From NCBI GenBank assembly GCA_963844865.1, contig CAWJPY010000013.1, positions 1-64,000 on the forward strand: a stretch of DNA of 64,000 nucleotides, given 5' to 3'. The translations under genes were made by a program, and so were the position numbers. The DNA is from CAWJPY01 sp963844865. Lineage in GTDB: Bacteria > Acidobacteriota > Thermoanaerobaculia > Thermoanaerobaculales > Sulfomarinibacteraceae. Of this stretch, positions 19,201 to 26,572 are shown piece after piece (positions within the stretch are counted from its first letter, which is position 1; every line of letters begins with the position of its first letter). The notes under the pieces are model-generated. The model was given only the letters and a program-made list of their open reading frames with translations. It ran no database searches and was not told the DNA's origin.

Positions 19201-19630
19201 GCGGCGCGACAGGAACACGACGTTCTTCGAATCGGGCGTCCAGCCGACGACCATGTTGTCCGGTCCCCAGCGCTGCGGCGCTCGGCGGACCACGTCCGAG
19301 TGGAACGTCAGGCGCGTCGCGGGCCCGCCCTCGGCCGGAATGATGTAGACGTCCGTGTTGCCCTCGTAGTCGCCGGTGAAGGCGATCTCACTTCCCGTCC
19401 GGAGAGAAGCGGGGCACGATGTTCATTCCCTTGTCCGACGTGAGCTGGCGGGCGACGCCTCCGCTGCGGTCGACGCTCCACAGGTTGCCCCCGGCCTCGA
19501 AGACGATGGTGCCGGAGTGGAGGGTGGGGAAGCGCATCAGCGCGGGTCGCGCCGCCTGCGCCGGAACAGACAACGCGACGACGAGGGCTGCGAACAGGGC
19601 AATCTTCAGCGGTGCACGGAGGATGGACAT
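16261..19630 (-). CDS. Tricorn-like protease (beta-propeller, PDZ, S41), heavily frame-broken
   Basis: A large secreted serine protease homologue of about 1,120 codons. It starts with a signal peptide (MSILRAPLKIALFAALVVAL). TolB/WD-like propeller repeats follow (GTIVFEAGGNLWSV, RFSPDGK, later TWSPDGKWIAYLTDD). After a linker come the PDZ region (DYLLAVNGTQL) and an S41 domain (IGYVYLSDMSKDGMDEF, VDVRYNGGGFID). The catalytic segment INHYSASDGDIFPYFF contains the nucleophile Ser, and WPLIDGGYITIPE follows. Many single-base frame changes, mostly insertions, are needed; a deletion near 16348 must be bridged to reach the stop at 16261. AAAGGAG lies 8 nt before the ATG at 19630. Such proteins degrade peptides; this one should act in the periplasm. 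Confidence 0.8.
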
Positions 19631-19816
19631 GGAACGCTCCTTTCGGACGGTCTCGACATCATCATGCGTAACTCGGCGGCGGACGGGCCGATTCCGACCG
19701 GGGGACCGGGGCGCCCGATCCCCGTTCGACGTGAATATCGGGGCTGCGAAAGGTGTTTTACGAGCAGCACGAGAGAGAAGATCGAGCAGACCCAAGCGGC
19801 GGTCGGGGAGGTACGA

Positions 19817-20404
19817 GTGCTCAAGTGCATCATCGGCACGCTCATCGTGGGCGGGATCCTGATCGTGGTCGCCGTCGTCATCGTGGTGGAGTTCGGCCTG
19901 GTGCCGGCGAACGCCGATGCCACGCCCCCCGCCCTGGAGAGGTGGGCGGCGACGACCGCCCTCCACAAGGCCATCCAGCGGCAGGCTCCCACCGAGGCGG
20001 ACCCCCTGGAGGCCAACGAAGAGAACCTGACCGCCGGCGTCAGGATCTACGGGGCCAACTGCGTGTTCTGCCACGGCGGCCCGGACGGGGTCGCGTCGGA
20101 CATCGCCAAGGGCCTGTACCAGAGGCCGCCCCAGCTCGCCAAGCACGGGGTGGAGGACGACCCGGCCGGTCACACCTACTGGAAGGTCTACCACGGCATC
20201 CGCTGGACCGGGATGCCGTCGTTCGCCGACGTCCTCAGCGATCAGGAGATCTGGCAGGTCACGCTCTTCCTCAAGCACATGGACTCGTTGCCCCCGGGCG
20301 CCGAGGCGGCCTGGCAGGAGATGCCCAGGTACTCGGCGGGTCCGGAGGCGCCGGTGGGCGCCGAGGGGCCGCCGGTGCCCACGCCGACCCCCGCCGTGGG
20401 CTGA
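19817..20404 (+). CDS. Membrane-anchored monohaem cytochrome c
   Basis: A 195-residue protein with one N-terminal membrane helix (IIGTLIVGGILIVVAVVIVV) and a periplasmic cytochrome c domain. The haem site is CVFCH in VRIYGANCVFCHGG, and the likely axial Met is in WTGMPSFAD. A Pro/Ala tail ends the protein. It probably shuttles electrons near the membrane; no oxidase genes are adjacent, so its partner is unknown. The GTG at 19817 is chosen because GGGGAGG precedes it by about 5 nt and no in-frame ATG fits. It is divergent from the tricorn gene, with 186 nt between them. Confidence 0.8.
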   Translation: MLKCIIGTLIVGGILIVVAVVIVVEFGLVPANADATPPALERWAATTALHKAIQRQAPTEADPLEANEENLTAGVRIYGANCVFCHGGPDGVASDIAKGLYQRPPQLAKHGVEDDPAGHTYWKVYHGIRWTGMPSFADVLSDQEIWQVTLFLKHMDSLPPGAEAAWQEMPRYSAGPEAPVGAEGPPVPTPTPAVG

Positions 20405-20632
20405 TCCGAGGTCGGCGGTCGGCGTCAGCGATCCGGTGACGCGAACCCGAGGCTCCTCGGAAGACGGCGCGTCGCTCGGGTGTGCCACTGGTGACACTTC
20501 CCCCAGGTTGAGCGTACGGGCAGCGCATGGCCCGCTGTCGGAAAAGTGTCAGCGGCGGCAATGGGAGATCAGCGCCCAGGCATCGGCGATCAGCGATCAG
20601 TGATCGCCTCCCCAGCACGTGAGAGGTGGCGG
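20405..20632. repeat. Short-period repeat tract downstream of the IVP-like gene
   Basis: No gene. TGACACTT (20492-20499) and AAGTGTCA (20544-20551) form an 8-bp inverted repeat. From about 20556 to 20606 imperfect units such as GATCAGCG, GGCGATCAGCGATCA and GTGATCGCC follow each other. Confidence 0.55.
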
Positions 20633-20989
20633 TCATCTGGGCTTGGGGTTGAGGAGGCGCCACGTCATCGCGCGCACGCGATCGAAGTGAGCGAGGACGA
20701 TCTCAGCCGCGGCGGGGTTGACGGCTCCTGTGGCGGCGAGCAATCGCAGGTGGCTGTCGGTCTCCTTGGCCGAGGCGTACGCGATTCTCCAGAAGTGGAG
20801 CCGGTCGCGACCGGAGCGGCCGTGGCCTTCAGCCAGATTGGCCGGCACCGAGCTCGCAGAGCGGATCACCTGATCGGTGATGCACTTCAGGGGAGATGGC
20901 AGCCGGATCACGAGCTTGATGGCGGCGCCCGCAGCGCCGAGGGCCTCGCGGTGTGCGATCAGGCCAGTGTTGGGGAGCGCGTCGAGCAT
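20633..20989 (-). CDS. Four-helix-bundle protein (23S rRNA intervening-sequence protein-like)
   Basis: A 118-residue helical protein. The family hallmark (TIGR02436/PF05635) is seen in QVIRSASSVPANLAEGHGR, followed by FWRIAYASAKETDSHLRLL and a last helix AEIVLAHFDRVRAMTWRLL. Proteins of this family are encoded in rRNA intervening sequences of Leptospira and Coxiella and occur as free genes in many genomes; no biochemical role is firmly known to me. Here it is a lone gene with no rRNA nearby, and degenerate 6-7-base repeat tracts lie on both sides. A decayed copy of its centre sits at 10229-10275, suggesting that the gene moves or is copied with its flanks. Confidence 0.8.
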   Translation of the reverse strand: MLDALPNTGLIAHREALGAAGAAIKLVIRLPSPLKCITDQVIRSASSVPANLAEGHGRSGRDRLHFWRIAYASAKETDSHLRLLAATGAVNPAAAEIVLAHFDRVRAMTWRLLNPKPR

Positions 20990-21433
20990 GTTCGACCTCC
21001 GCGTCGATCATGTGCGTCTCCTCACCGGCTATCTTCCCGCCGCGAACGACGCGGAGGTGAACATGCGGAAGCACGCTGCACACTCAGCGCTGCTCGCCGC
21101 CCGCTGTCGGCTGCTCGCCGTTCGCAGTCCGCGGCCGCTGATCGCCGTCGCCGTCGCTGTCGCTCATCCGTAGCGACCCCCCCAAGTCGATGCCATTTAG
21201 CGGCTTGGTCGGTGTGATACCGCATGAGTTCTTTGGGAGCGAGGGTCGGTCCTCCGGAGCGAGTCGGAGGATCCCCCGCGAGCACCAGCGTCGTGGCTGG
21301 GAGGCGTCCCACGGGCCTTCGGGGGATGGTTCGACTCGTCCCTCGCCGCGGACGGCGAGCTCCGCGCTCACATGACAGATCAAGGGTGTGTCATGAGGAG
21401 GATGCCCGCCCCCGTGAGTTTCCGGGGCGGGAA
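20990..21433. repeat. Repeat-rich intergenic block upstream of the IVP-like gene
   Basis: No gene. 21086-21166 is a tract of imperfect units (GCTGCTCGCC, GTCGGCTGCTCGCC, GATCGCC, GTCGCCGTCGCTGTCGCT). 21321-21393 is a 73-bp dispersed repeat whose second copy is at 50492-50564. It contains a CTCGCCG/CGGCGAG hairpin. Confidence 0.6.
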
Positions 21434-22105
21434 TCAGCGGCGTCGTGCGACGAAGATGGTGTGCTTCGGGCCCTTGGCGACGCCGCGCGCGAACACGCTC
21501 TCCACCCGGACCTCGAAGCCGGCGCGGCGCAACGCGCGGGAGAAGGAGGGCTCGGGATCCGCCGACCACACCCCGAGCACCCCCCGCGGACGGAGGCAGC
21601 GACGCACCGCGGCCAGGCCGCCGCGGCCGTACAGCCTCTGATTGCCCGCCAGGGTGAGGGCGGACGGGCCGTTGTCGACGTCCAGCAGGGCGGCGTCGAA
21701 GGCCCCTGGACTGTCGTCGATGAGGTCCACGACGTCGCCTTCCTCCAGCGTCACCCGGGGGTCGGAGAGGGGGCTTCCGGCCAGGGCAGCCAGCGGACCG
21801 CGGTTCCACACCACCACCGCCGGCAGCACTTCGGCCACCACCACCGTCCCTCCGGGCGGCAGGGCGTCCAGGGCCGCCCGCAGGGTGTAGCCCATGCCCA
21901 GGCCTCCCACCAGCACCCGCGGCGATGGGTTGGGCTCGAGTGCGTCCAGAGTGAGCCGGGCCAGGGCCTCCTCGGATCCGTGACTGCGGCTGGACATGAG
22001 CTCCTGGCCGTCGACGCGGATGGTGTAGGCGCCGTCGCGCTCGTACAGGACCAGCTCCTTGCCGTCGGGCGTGAGCCTGCGGTCGAGGGTGTGGGTCGGC
22101 TTCAC
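21434..22105 (-). CDS. Spermidine synthase-like methyltransferase-fold protein
   Basis: A 223-residue Rossmann-fold protein resembling spermidine synthases. RVLVGGLGMGYTLRAALDAL is the nucleotide/aminopropyl-donor binding loop, VVVAEVLPAVVVWNRGPL the acidic strand-2 region, and DAALLDVDNGPSAL corresponds to the catalytic-Asp segment. GGLAAVRRCLRPRGVLGVWSAD follows as in the family. It is shorter than a classical SpeE and lacks its N-terminal beta-domain, so it may be a SAM-dependent methyltransferase rather than an aminopropyltransferase. It lies 46 nt downstream of the VWA gene and is probably its operon partner. Confidence 0.7.
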   Translation of the reverse strand: MKPTHTLDRRLTPDGKELVLYERDGAYTIRVDGQELMSSRSHGSEEALARLTLDALEPNPSPRVLVGGLGMGYTLRAALDALPPGGTVVVAEVLPAVVVWNRGPLAALAGSPLSDPRVTLEEGDVVDLIDDSPGAFDAALLDVDNGPSALTLAGNQRLYGRGGLAAVRRCLRPRGVLGVWSADPEPSFSRALRRAGFEVRVESVFARGVAKGPKHTIFVARRR

Positions 22106-22151
22106 GTCCGGAGCTCCCGCCGGCGCGCGGCTGGCTGGGGCCGGCGGAGGA

Positions 22152-23402
22152 TCACGGCCGGACCCTGCTTCGGCGCGAGCCTGGCCGGACCGAGCCCCCG
22201 GCCAGGTCTTTGGCCATGCGTTCGACGCCGTCCACGGTGAGGGGGTACATGGGGAAGATGCGTGCCACGATGCGCACCGAGGGCGAGGCCCAACGCGCCT
22301 CGGTCATGGGGTTCAGCCACGCGGAGTGTCCGAAGTGCGCGCGCACCCGCTCCAGGTAGGTCGCGCCCGGCAAGTCGTTGCGCTCGGTGATGTCGATGGC
22401 GCCGTAACGATCGGTGAGCTCGCCGGGGTACATGTCGGCGTCGCCAACCAGCACCAGCCTGGTATCGGGGTCGAAGCGCCGGAAGAGCTCCGGCAGGGGG
22501 AGGGGGTCCAGGAAACGGGCGTCCGCGTACACCCGCTCGTAGATGCAGTTGTGGAAGTAGAAGTGGTCGAAGCGCTTGAAGTGACGGGCGGCGTGGGCGG
22601 CGGAGAAGAGCAGGCTCACGAGGCGCCGGAACGGCTCCATCGAGCCGCCCACGTCCATGAGCAGGAGGAGGCTCAGGGCGTTGCGCCGCGGCGCCTCGAA
22701 GACCAGCTCCAGCTCGCCGCCCTCGCGGGCGGTGCGGTCGATGGTGCGGTCGATGTCGAGCTCCTCGGCGGGGCCGGTGCGCTCCAGGGAGCGGAGCTTG
22801 GTGAGGGCGACGCCGAGCTGGCGGGTGTCGATCACCAGGTCGCGGCGGTGCTCCCGGTAGCGCCGCTCGGCCGCCACCTGGACCGCCGTGCCGCCACCGC
22901 GCTGGCCGCCCACCCGGATACCGCCGGGATGGGCGCCCGAGTGGCCGAAGGGCGAGGTGCCTCCGGTCCCCACCCAGTGGTCGCCGCGGTCGTGACGCTC
23001 GGTCTGCTCGGCGAGCCGGCGCTCCAGCTCGGCTCGCAGCAGGTCGACGTCGACACCCTCGAAGAGCTTGTGCCAGCGCTGGTCGACCGCGGCGAGGGGC
23101 GCCGGGTTGCGGAGCCAGTCCCACACCTCGTCGGCGATCTTCGCGGCCGCCTCCTCGACGCCGCGGAAGTGCTCGGCGAAGACGAGGTCGAAGTCGTCCA
23201 GCTCGGCCTCGTCCCGCACCATGATGCCCCGGGCCAGGGAGTAGAACCCCACCAGCGACGATCCGTGGAGCCCGCGGGCCAGCCCCTCCATCAGGGTCAG
23301 CCACTGCTGGGGCGTCACCATGAGCCCGCGGCCCCGCAGCCGATAGAAGAAGGACAGGAAGATGCCGGCGTGGTCCGCGGGGCCGGCGGGCGCCACGGTC
23401 AT
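22152..23402 (-). CDS. CoxE-like VWA domain protein
   Basis: A 416-residue protein of the DUF58/CoxE VWA type. The first half is helical. The C-terminal half is a von Willebrand A domain: LSLLLLMDVGGSMEPFRRLV carries a MIDAS-like site in which the usual DxSxS reads DVGGS. FDHFYFHNCIYE and TRLVLVGDADMYPGEL give later strands. Such proteins work with MoxR AAA ATPases to insert metal cofactors or remodel enzyme complexes. Here the MoxR gene is immediately upstream (13 nt), confirming the usual pairing, but no CO-dehydrogenase or other client is adjacent. Confidence 0.8.
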   Translation of the reverse strand: MTVAPAGPADHAGIFLSFFYRLRGRGLMVTPQQWLTLMEGLARGLHGSSLVGFYSLARGIMVRDEAELDDFDLVFAEHFRGVEEAAAKIADEVWDWLRNPAPLAAVDQRWHKLFEGVDVDLLRAELERRLAEQTERHDRGDHWVGTGGTSPFGHSGAHPGGIRVGGQRGGGTAVQVAAERRYREHRRDLVIDTRQLGVALTKLRSLERTGPAEELDIDRTIDRTAREGGELELVFEAPRRNALSLLLLMDVGGSMEPFRRLVSLLFSAAHAARHFKRFDHFYFHNCIYERVYADARFLDPLPLPELFRRFDPDTRLVLVGDADMYPGELTDRYGAIDITERNDLPGATYLERVRAHFGHSAWLNPMTEARWASPSVRIVARIFPMYPLTVDGVERMAKDLAGGSVRPGSRRSRVRP

Positions 23403-23415
23403 GACGCGGGGCCTC

Positions 23416-24321
23416 CTACGAGCCCCACGTCGAGCCGGTCCGATCGGAACGGCCGTCCCCGCTGGCGATCAGCTCCGTGTCCTGAGCCTTCTTGATGAGC
23501 GCGCCCAAGAACGGGATGCGCTCGCCGATGTCCTCGGCGCTGATCCCCTCGGCCAGGAGGGCTCCGATCCAGTCCACCAGCTCCGAGGTGGAGGGGCGCT
23601 TGCGGATGCCACGGACGCCGCGCAGCCAGTAGAACTTGGCCAGGCACTGGTCGAGGAGCTCGCGGCCGATGTCGGGATGGTGGACGCGCACGATGTCGGC
23701 CATCAGCTCGGCGTCCGGGAAGGAGATGTAGTGGAAGATGCAGCGCCTGAGGAACGGATCGGGCAGCTCCTTCTCGGCGTTGGAGGTGATCACGACGATG
23801 GGGCGCCGGGCGGCCCGGTAGCGGTCCCCGGTCTCCGCCACGGTGAACTCCATCATGTCCAGCTCGTGGAGAAGGTCGTTGGGGAACTCCAGGTCCGCCT
23901 TGTCGATCTCGTCGATGAGCAGCACGACCCGGCGCTCGCTGGTGAGGGCCCGGCCCAGAGGGCCGAGGGTGATGTACTGGCGGATGTCGGAGACGTCGTG
24001 GTCGCCGAAGCGGCTGTCCTGCAGCCGCCGCACCGTGTCGTAGACGTAGAGCCCCTCCGCAGCCTTGGAGGTGGACTTGACGTTCCACGTGATCAGCTCC
24101 AGGCCCAGGTCCTGGGCGATGGCGTGGGCGAGCAGCGTCTTGCCCGTGCCGGGCTCGCCCCGCACCAGGAGGGGGCGCTGGATGGCGACGGCGACGTCCA
24201 CCGCGTGCCGGAGCTCGGGCGAGGTGAGGTAGCTCTCGGTCCCGGCAAAGTGCTTCAGGGAGGCGTCCTTCGCGGCTCGGCCGGGGCGATGGGACGGCGA
24301 GACGGAGTCTTCCTTCATCAT
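23416..24321 (-). CDS. MoxR-family AAA ATPase
   Basis: A 301-residue AAA+ ATPase. Walker A is GEPGTGKT near residue 55, Walker B is VVLLIDEIDKAD, sensor 1 lies in IVVITSNAEKELPDPFLRRC, and the C-terminal lid region follows. It pairs with the downstream VWA protein as a chaperone for assembly or activation of another complex. Two ATGs are adjacent at 24321/24318. No Shine-Dalgarno is visible; TATCGT ends about 8 nt before the start, consistent with a leaderless transcript. It heads a three-gene minus-strand cluster with the VWA and spermidine-synthase-like genes. Confidence 0.88.
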   Translation of the reverse strand: MMKEDSVSPSHRPGRAAKDASLKHFAGTESYLTSPELRHAVDVAVAIQRPLLVRGEPGTGKTLLAHAIAQDLGLELITWNVKSTSKAAEGLYVYDTVRRLQDSRFGDHDVSDIRQYITLGPLGRALTSERRVVLLIDEIDKADLEFPNDLLHELDMMEFTVAETGDRYRAARRPIVVITSNAEKELPDPFLRRCIFHYISFPDAELMADIVRVHHPDIGRELLDQCLAKFYWLRGVRGIRKRPSTSELVDWIGALLAEGISAEDIGERIPFLGALIKKAQDTELIASGDGRSDRTGSTWGS

Positions 24322-24857
24322 GGGCCGACGATACCACGGGGCGTCGCCGGACGCGGCCTCCTCGGGCGGCAGGAGACGCGGTACGCGGGAGCTTTGCGGG
24401 CAGCCCCGTCACGAAAGGCATGGCGATGTCACCGCTGCGGTGGGTCGACGCCGTACCTTCGCGCCTCGCGGCGAGCCCGCCCGTGGGTGGGTCGAATGAC
24501 TGGCGTCCTGCCCGCGGTGTGCCGCCCCGCCAGCCGGGTGAGCTCTGCGTCGCGTGCTCCGGTGGCGTGCGTCTCCTTCGCGAAGGGTCGCCGGGGTCGG
24601 CGGCCCGTCCGGTGGACCGGGGAGCGACGGCATAGGACTCTCCCCCATGGGGCGTTGGAGTCATCGCGTCTGGTGTAGCCTGTGTCTCACCGGATAGGCT
24701 GTGTGGTGGAGGTCGTGGTGCGGTCACACTCATTCCCCGGGGACGGTGGGAGTGGGACGCCGGCCGAAGGGCTCGGACAGGAGCCGTCACGAGGCGCGTC
24801 TCGAGCGCGGGGATCGCCGTCCTGCCCCGGCGGAGCCCCGGCCCTGGGAGCCTGACC
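24322..24857. other. 536-nt divergent intergenic region, nothing recognised
   Basis: This region separates the MoxR cluster (minus) from the DedA gene (plus). Frames open on both strands here read as Arg/Pro-rich shadows. I see no RNA gene, no strong promoter and no repeat; GGGAG before the GTG at 24858 is the only functional-looking element. Confidence 0.4.
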
Positions 24858-25475
24858 GTGGATCTGGTTTCCACCGGTGCGTTGGCGGACTGGCTCGGAC
24901 GATGGGGCTATCTCATCGTCTTCTTCGCTCCCCTGCTGGAGATCCTGGTCCCCATGATCCCGGGGGAGGTCACCCTGATCCTGGCCGGCTACGCCATCAG
25001 CAAGGGGCGCCTGGACCTGGTGGCCGCGGTCCTGATCGCCGGCGCCGGGGCCATGACCGGGGTGACCATCAGCTACAGCCTGGGCCGCGCCTTCGGCTTC
25101 CCCCTCATCGAGCGGTACGGACAGTGGCTGTTCCTCACCCCCCGCCACCTGGACCGGGTGAACCGCTGGTTCCACCACTGGGGTGAGTCGCTGCTGATCT
25201 TCGGGTATTTCATCCCCTCGGTGCGCCATGTGGTGGCGTTCGTGGCCGGCACGTCCAAGCTGCGGTGGCCGCGCTTCGCCATCTTCGTCTACCCCGGCGG
25301 TCTGCTGTGGGGCGCCGCCTTCATCCTGATCGGCTACTTCTTCGGGCCCTCGTTCATCAGCTTCATCGACACCTACTACGAGTGGATCGGCATCGGCATC
25401 GGCGCCGCGGTGGTCATCGCCCTGGCCTGGTTCGTGGTGGCGAGGTGGCGGCACATCCGCTCGGAGGGGCAGTAG
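24858..25475 (+). CDS. DedA-family inner-membrane protein
   Basis: A 205-residue integral membrane protein of the SNARE-associated/DedA family (PF09335). ILVPMIPGEVTLILAGYAIS carries the family's Pro-Gly-Glu motif near residue 35. FGYFIPSVRHVVAFVAGTS carries the conserved Arg-rich re-entrant motif (usual form F.G.R.x3...G). DedA proteins are proposed phospholipid or undecaprenyl-phosphate flippases, or proton-linked transporters. Translation starts at GTG 24858, with GGGAG about 7 nt upstream. It is a single gene. A second, more distant family member (TVP38 type) is at 62479-63255. Confidence 0.85.
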   Translation: MDLVSTGALADWLGRWGYLIVFFAPLLEILVPMIPGEVTLILAGYAISKGRLDLVAAVLIAGAGAMTGVTISYSLGRAFGFPLIERYGQWLFLTPRHLDRVNRWFHHWGESLLIFGYFIPSVRHVVAFVAGTSKLRWPRFAIFVYPGGLLWGAAFILIGYFFGPSFISFIDTYYEWIGIGIGAAVVIALAWFVVARWRHIRSEGQ

Positions 25476-25582
25476 GAGACGGTGGGGGCGGCGATCAGCG
25501 GCGGCGGCGGCGGCCTGCCCCTGGCACCGTCTCTGAAAGGGTGCCTGGCACCCTCTCTGGTGCTCCCCACGCCCCTGTCGCC
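25476..25582. repeat. REP-like palindrome GGGTGCCTGGCACCC with neighbouring half copy
   Basis: A near-perfect 15-nt palindrome at 25539-25553, with a partial direct copy (CCTGGCACC) at 25520-25528. Each is followed by a TCTCTG motif. A run of GGC units precedes them. The same palindrome core occurs at 10141-10209. Confidence 0.6.
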
Positions 25583-26392
25583 TCAGAACCTGGGTGGGCG
25601 GTTCTGGAGGTTGGCCATCACCGCCTCCACCTGGTCCGGCCCGCCGATCAGCGACGCCTGGCTCTCGGCCTCGAGGCGCAGGCCCTCCTCGCGGGGTGCG
25701 ACCACAGCCGCGTTCAGCAGCCGTTTGGCGGCGCGGATGGCCGATGGTGACATGCCGGCGATGCGCCGCGCCGCCGCCATGGCGGCCCGGAGGGGATCGT
25801 CACTGAGGTGGGTGGCCAGCCCGAGGGCCACGGCCTCCTCGCCCTCCACCACGCGACCCGTGAAGGTGAGCTCCTTGAGGACGTCGAGCCGGAGCAGGTG
25901 GCGCAGGGTCTGGGTGCCGCTCATGTCGGGAATCAGGCCCCACTTGACCTCCATCACGGACAGCCGCGCGTCGGGGGTGACGTAGCGGATGTCCGCCCCC
26001 ATGGCGATCTGGAGACCCCCACCGAAGGCGACGCCGTGCACGGCGGCGATGACCGGGACGGGCACCTCCTGCCAGATCCAGGCCGCACGTTGGGCGAAGT
26101 TGGCGGGGCTCTCAGAGCTCGGCGCCAACAGGGCGGCGACCGCCGAGTGCTCCTCGTCGCCGGATCCGCCGCTCGCCATCTCCGCGAAGCTCGCGAAGTC
26201 CAGCCCGGCGCAGAAGGACCGGCCCTCCCCGGAGAGCACCACGGCGCGCAGGGTCTTGTCCGCGGCGAGGCCGGCCCCGGCCTCGGTGAGCGCGCTGATC
26301 ATGGCCGTGTCGATGGCGTTCAGCTTGTCGGGCCGGTTGAGACGGACATCGGCCACCCCGTCGTCGATGCGAACCGTCACCCGTTCGGACAT
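25583..26392 (-). CDS. Crotonase-fold enoyl-CoA hydratase/isomerase family protein
   Basis: A 269-residue crotonase-superfamily enzyme acting on acyl-CoA thioesters. The oxyanion-hole region is RSFCAGLDFAS near residue 65 and the second Gly motif is GVAFGGGLQIAMGAD. The first catalytic Glu of classical hydratases (GGGxE) is Gln here. A Glu is kept at SVMEVKWGL and an Asp follows in IPDMSGTQTL, closer to dienoyl-CoA isomerase spacing. The exact reaction is therefore uncertain. It is divergent from the acyl-CoA dehydrogenase at 26573, with 180 nt between them; the pair probably serves the same fatty- or aryl-acyl-CoA pathway. Confidence 0.78.
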   Translation of the reverse strand: MSERVTVRIDDGVADVRLNRPDKLNAIDTAMISALTEAGAGLAADKTLRAVVLSGEGRSFCAGLDFASFAEMASGGSGDEEHSAVAALLAPSSESPANFAQRAAWIWQEVPVPVIAAVHGVAFGGGLQIAMGADIRYVTPDARLSVMEVKWGLIPDMSGTQTLRHLLRLDVLKELTFTGRVVEGEEAVALGLATHLSDDPLRAAMAAARRIAGMSPSAIRAAKRLLNAAVVAPREEGLRLEAESQASLIGGPDQVEAVMANLQNRPPRF

Positions 26393-26572
26393 GGCTGCCT
26401 CCGAGCACCGTGGATCGGTGCCGATGCTAGCAGATGGAGCCTGCATCGCCCGGGGGCGTCCGCCGCCCCCGGGCACAGGAGCCCCCCCGTCGCCATCGGC
26501 CAGAGGAATCAGACCTCCTCGCCCGCTGTTCGCCCGGAGCGAGACCAGCGGAGAGCCACCAGAGGAGGGGCC

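Noticed and set aside
19388..19630. Programmed frameshifting in the tricorn gene
   Set aside because: There are far too many sites, with no shared slippery sequence and changes in both directions. Sequence error is simpler.
24322..24857. tRNA or small RNA in the 536-nt gap
   Set aside because: A GGTCGAATGAC stretch recalled a T-loop, but no acceptor or anticodon stem could be built around it.
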